Below are positions 40,400-41,747 of a stretch of DNA of 41,747 nucleotides, piece after piece (within the stretch, counting starts at the first letter, position 1; each line of letters starts with the position of its first letter). The position numbers and the translations under genes are program-made. Under the pieces are notes generated by a model. The model worked only from the letters and a program-made list of their open reading frames with translations. It was not told where the DNA came from and ran no database searches. This stretch comes from a virus: the IMG/VR virus record IMGVR_UViG_3300015360_000084, positions 1 through 41,747 of that record, one strand, 5' to 3'.

Positions 40400-40445
40400 A
40401 CTACAGTACAGAAATACACTAAAAATAAATAAAAATACCAATAAC

Positions 40446-40832
40446 ATGGCTAAGAAATCAAAGAAAAAAACTGAAGAACACGTTGAAAATACAGCAATTA
40501 CACCTGAAAATACAACTGAAAATACAACAAAAAATAATTCAGTCGCACCAGAAGTCGCACCAGAAGTCGCACCAGAAGTCACACCAGAAGTCACACCAGA
40601 AGTCACACCAGAAGTCACACCAGAAGTTACAACAGAAGTCACACCAGAAGTTGCCAGTAAGACTGCAAAACAAATTTTTGAAGAAGCTATTGCTAAGATA
40701 CCGTATACTATTTATCAAAACAGTATCATGATTTGTCATTCTAATCCTTACTTGGTTATCAAGACTGAGGCAAAGTGTTTCGAAATCAATTTCAAGAAAT
40801 TCAGTTATGCTGGAATAGAGGTTAAACACTAA
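40446..40832 (+). CDS. repeat-containing hypothetical protein
   Basis: A 128-residue protein. The N-terminus is Lys-rich (MAKKSKKKTEEHVEN), then a run of 4-residue repeats V-(A/T)-P-E, about nine copies (residues 33-68), then a folded-looking C-terminal 55 residues (KTAKQIFEEAIAKIPYTIYQ, NPYLVIKTEAKCFEINF). The repeats come from a 12-base tandem array and should form an extended, rod-like or flexible linker. No family recognised. It precedes the partial gene at 40857 by 24 bases. Confidence 0.65.
   Translation: MAKKSKKKTEEHVENTAITPENTTENTTKNNSVAPEVAPEVAPEVTPEVTPEVTPEVTPEVTTEVTPEVASKTAKQIFEEAIAKIPYTIYQNSIMICHSNPYLVIKTEAKCFEINFKKFSYAGIEVKH
40542..40649. repeat. 12-bp tandem repeat array, 9 copies, coding
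   Basis: Unit GTCGCACCAGAA in the first three copies and GTCACACCAGAA in most others, with one more diverged copy (GTTACAACAGAA). In frame it encodes V-A-P-E / V-T-P-E. Such arrays change copy number by slippage without breaking the frame. Confidence 0.92.
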
Positions 40833-40856
40833 TTTATAAAATAAACTCACTAGCTT

Positions 40857-41747
40857 ATGAAATATCTTTTAAACAGGGATGAGATTATATTAATTAACGA
40901 GAAGGCTGTCGCATGGGATAAGTCGGCACTGGGCATATTGACCGGTGCCGTACTTAGTCCATTGTCATGGCTTGCCGGTTCGATAAAAACAGGTATAAAG
41001 AAAACTCAATTGAATGGTATGTCTCTGCAATGGGGATTGGAATATGTGAAAGCATTAGAAGCATTAGACAAGAAAACTGATGTTCAACAATCAGAAACTG
41101 ATGAAACTGAAGACGATGAAGACGATGCTACTGTAGCGCCAGTTACTCCATCGGCATCGGATGACGATTTTGTAATAACTGACGACAATAAACGGGGAAT
41201 CATAGACGAACTTAAAAAAGAACAAGTGTATTTCAATTCGTTGAATACTGCAGTAAAGTCTATGACTACATGGCCGGTGATTAACAACGACGGCGGTTAT
41301 GCTGCTGTTAAAAAAACACTTACAGCCATAAAAGAAATAGAATCAAGTGTGCTTGCTAATATAATACCTAAACTTGATGCAAAATATTCAGGCACTCCAA
41401 ATAATTTAGAAACCGCCATCGGTTTTGTAAATACAATTAAGCAGGAATTGCTTGACGGGTTTTTAAATAAGTACAAAATAAATGTACCGAAAGACGCTAG
41501 CGGTCGTAAAGACGTGTTGAAAAATCAGTTAGTGTCAACGATTGCAGATTTTACAGGTATAGATAATGCGTGTAAGGCTGCAATAAAATATGTGACAGAT
41601 TTCGTGCCCGGTTCTACATCAACTACCGTAGATTTAAAAGTCGGTAACGAATATATACACACAGACAAGAGCAAGAAACAAGTTAAAGTGAAATTATTAT
41701 CGATAGACCATTCATTAAAGGCTGGTGACGATAAGACATTTTTAACT
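40857..41747 (+). CDS. hypothetical protein, 3'-truncated by the window edge
   Basis: ATG 40857 stays open to the last base (297 codons). The N-terminus MKYLLNRDEIILINEKAV contains an I-N-E site and could be a variant leader. A hydrophobic stretch follows (ALGILTGAVLSPLSWLAG, residues 25-42), then an acidic low-complexity segment (about 82-105) and a helical body. No known domain. It could be a structural, head-internal or membrane-associated protein; this is inference. Confidence 0.6.
   Translation, partial: MKYLLNRDEIILINEKAVAWDKSALGILTGAVLSPLSWLAGSIKTGIKKTQLNGMSLQWGLEYVKALEALDKKTDVQQSETDETEDDEDDATVAPVTPSASDDDFVITDDNKRGIIDELKKEQVYFNSLNTAVKSMTTWPVINNDGGYAAVKKTLTAIKEIESSVLANIIPKLDAKYSGTPNNLETAIGFVNTIKQELLDGFLNKYKINVPKDASGRKDVLKNQLVSTIADFTGIDNACKAAIKYVTDFVPGSTSTTVDLKVGNEYIHTDKSKKQVKVKLLSIDHSLKAGDDKTFLT

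Noticed and set aside
40542-40649. CRISPR array
   Set aside because: The repeats are 12 bp, directly adjoining, without spacers, and in frame within a gene.
40483-40850. Alternative-frame and antisense ORFs with QKSH or WCDF repeats
   Set aside because: They are the 12-bp repeat array read in other frames; the V-x-P-E frame has a proper start, a folded C-terminus and an upstream promoter-like element.

Overview
The window is a piece of a large tailed-phage genome, most likely a T4-like myovirus. The support is a gp32-type single-stranded-DNA-binding protein with the T4 zinc motif, a gp47/SbcD-type nuclease, a RuvC-type resolvase, thymidylate synthase, a dCMP deaminase, Hsp20, large tail/adhesin proteins and a tRNA cluster. 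The host is probably a member of the Bacteroidota. The cold-shock protein looks like a Bacteroidota CspA, most starts have A/T-rich leaders without a Shine-Dalgarno sequence, and noncoding DNA is very A/T-rich. The host is an inference.

Layout. 1-2.0 kb holds small plus-strand genes that are more G/C-rich, some with good Shine-Dalgarno sequences, ending at tRNA-Leu. 2.4-9.2 kb is a minus-strand block of small genes, many starting with a shared leader (type MITTINEFRKINE), interrupted by minus-strand tRNAs (Gln, Pro, an odd Ala-like one, Gly, two Val). 9.2-14.4 kb holds tail-fibre/adhesin-like proteins on both strands (DUF2793-like, Ig-like repeats, LamG-like). 14.4-20.6 kb is a plus-strand run of host-takeover and accessory genes: SET-domain methyltransferase, Cys-rich protein, Hsp20, GNAT-HD fusion, DEDD exonuclease (frameshifted), cold-shock protein, HNH-like protein, SmpB, HD phosphohydrolase and a GIY-YIG-like protein. 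20.6-22.6 kb (minus) has a coiled-coil protein and a nucleotidyltransferase-like protein lacking the catalytic lysines. 22.6-28.0 kb (plus) has more leader-bearing genes, RuvC, an isochorismatase-like protein, gp32 and two unknowns. 28.0-32.1 kb (minus) is a 1358-residue tail/baseplate-like protein with a chitin-binding-like module. 32.2-35.9 kb (plus) is a homing-endonuclease/dCMP-deaminase fusion that has displaced a resident deaminase, followed by an ATPase, a RecB-like exonuclease and a dNMP-kinase-like gene. 36.0-37.6 kb (minus) has a deoxyribosyltransferase-Nudix fusion and small proteins. 37.9-41.7 kb has thyA, a broken leader gene, the gp47-like nuclease, a VPE-type repeat protein and a partial gene.

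Three points stand out. (1) At least ten otherwise unrelated genes carry a common N-terminal leader ending in [I/L/V]-x-E. This resembles the T4 capsid-targeting sequence that gp21 removes from internal head proteins, so the window may encode a large set of head-packaged, injected proteins. Several copies are broken by in-frame stops or frameshifts, and one lies inside a longer ORF. (2) The phage carries its own SmpB, a trans-translation factor. (3) A Vsr-like homing endonuclease is fused to a complete deaminase and sits directly upstream of the decapitated resident deaminase, as if it carried a replacement copy.

Several genes look frameshifted (1429, 5352, 7485, 16668), two of them at homopolymers. 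Some may be sequencing errors, so each needs read-level checking.
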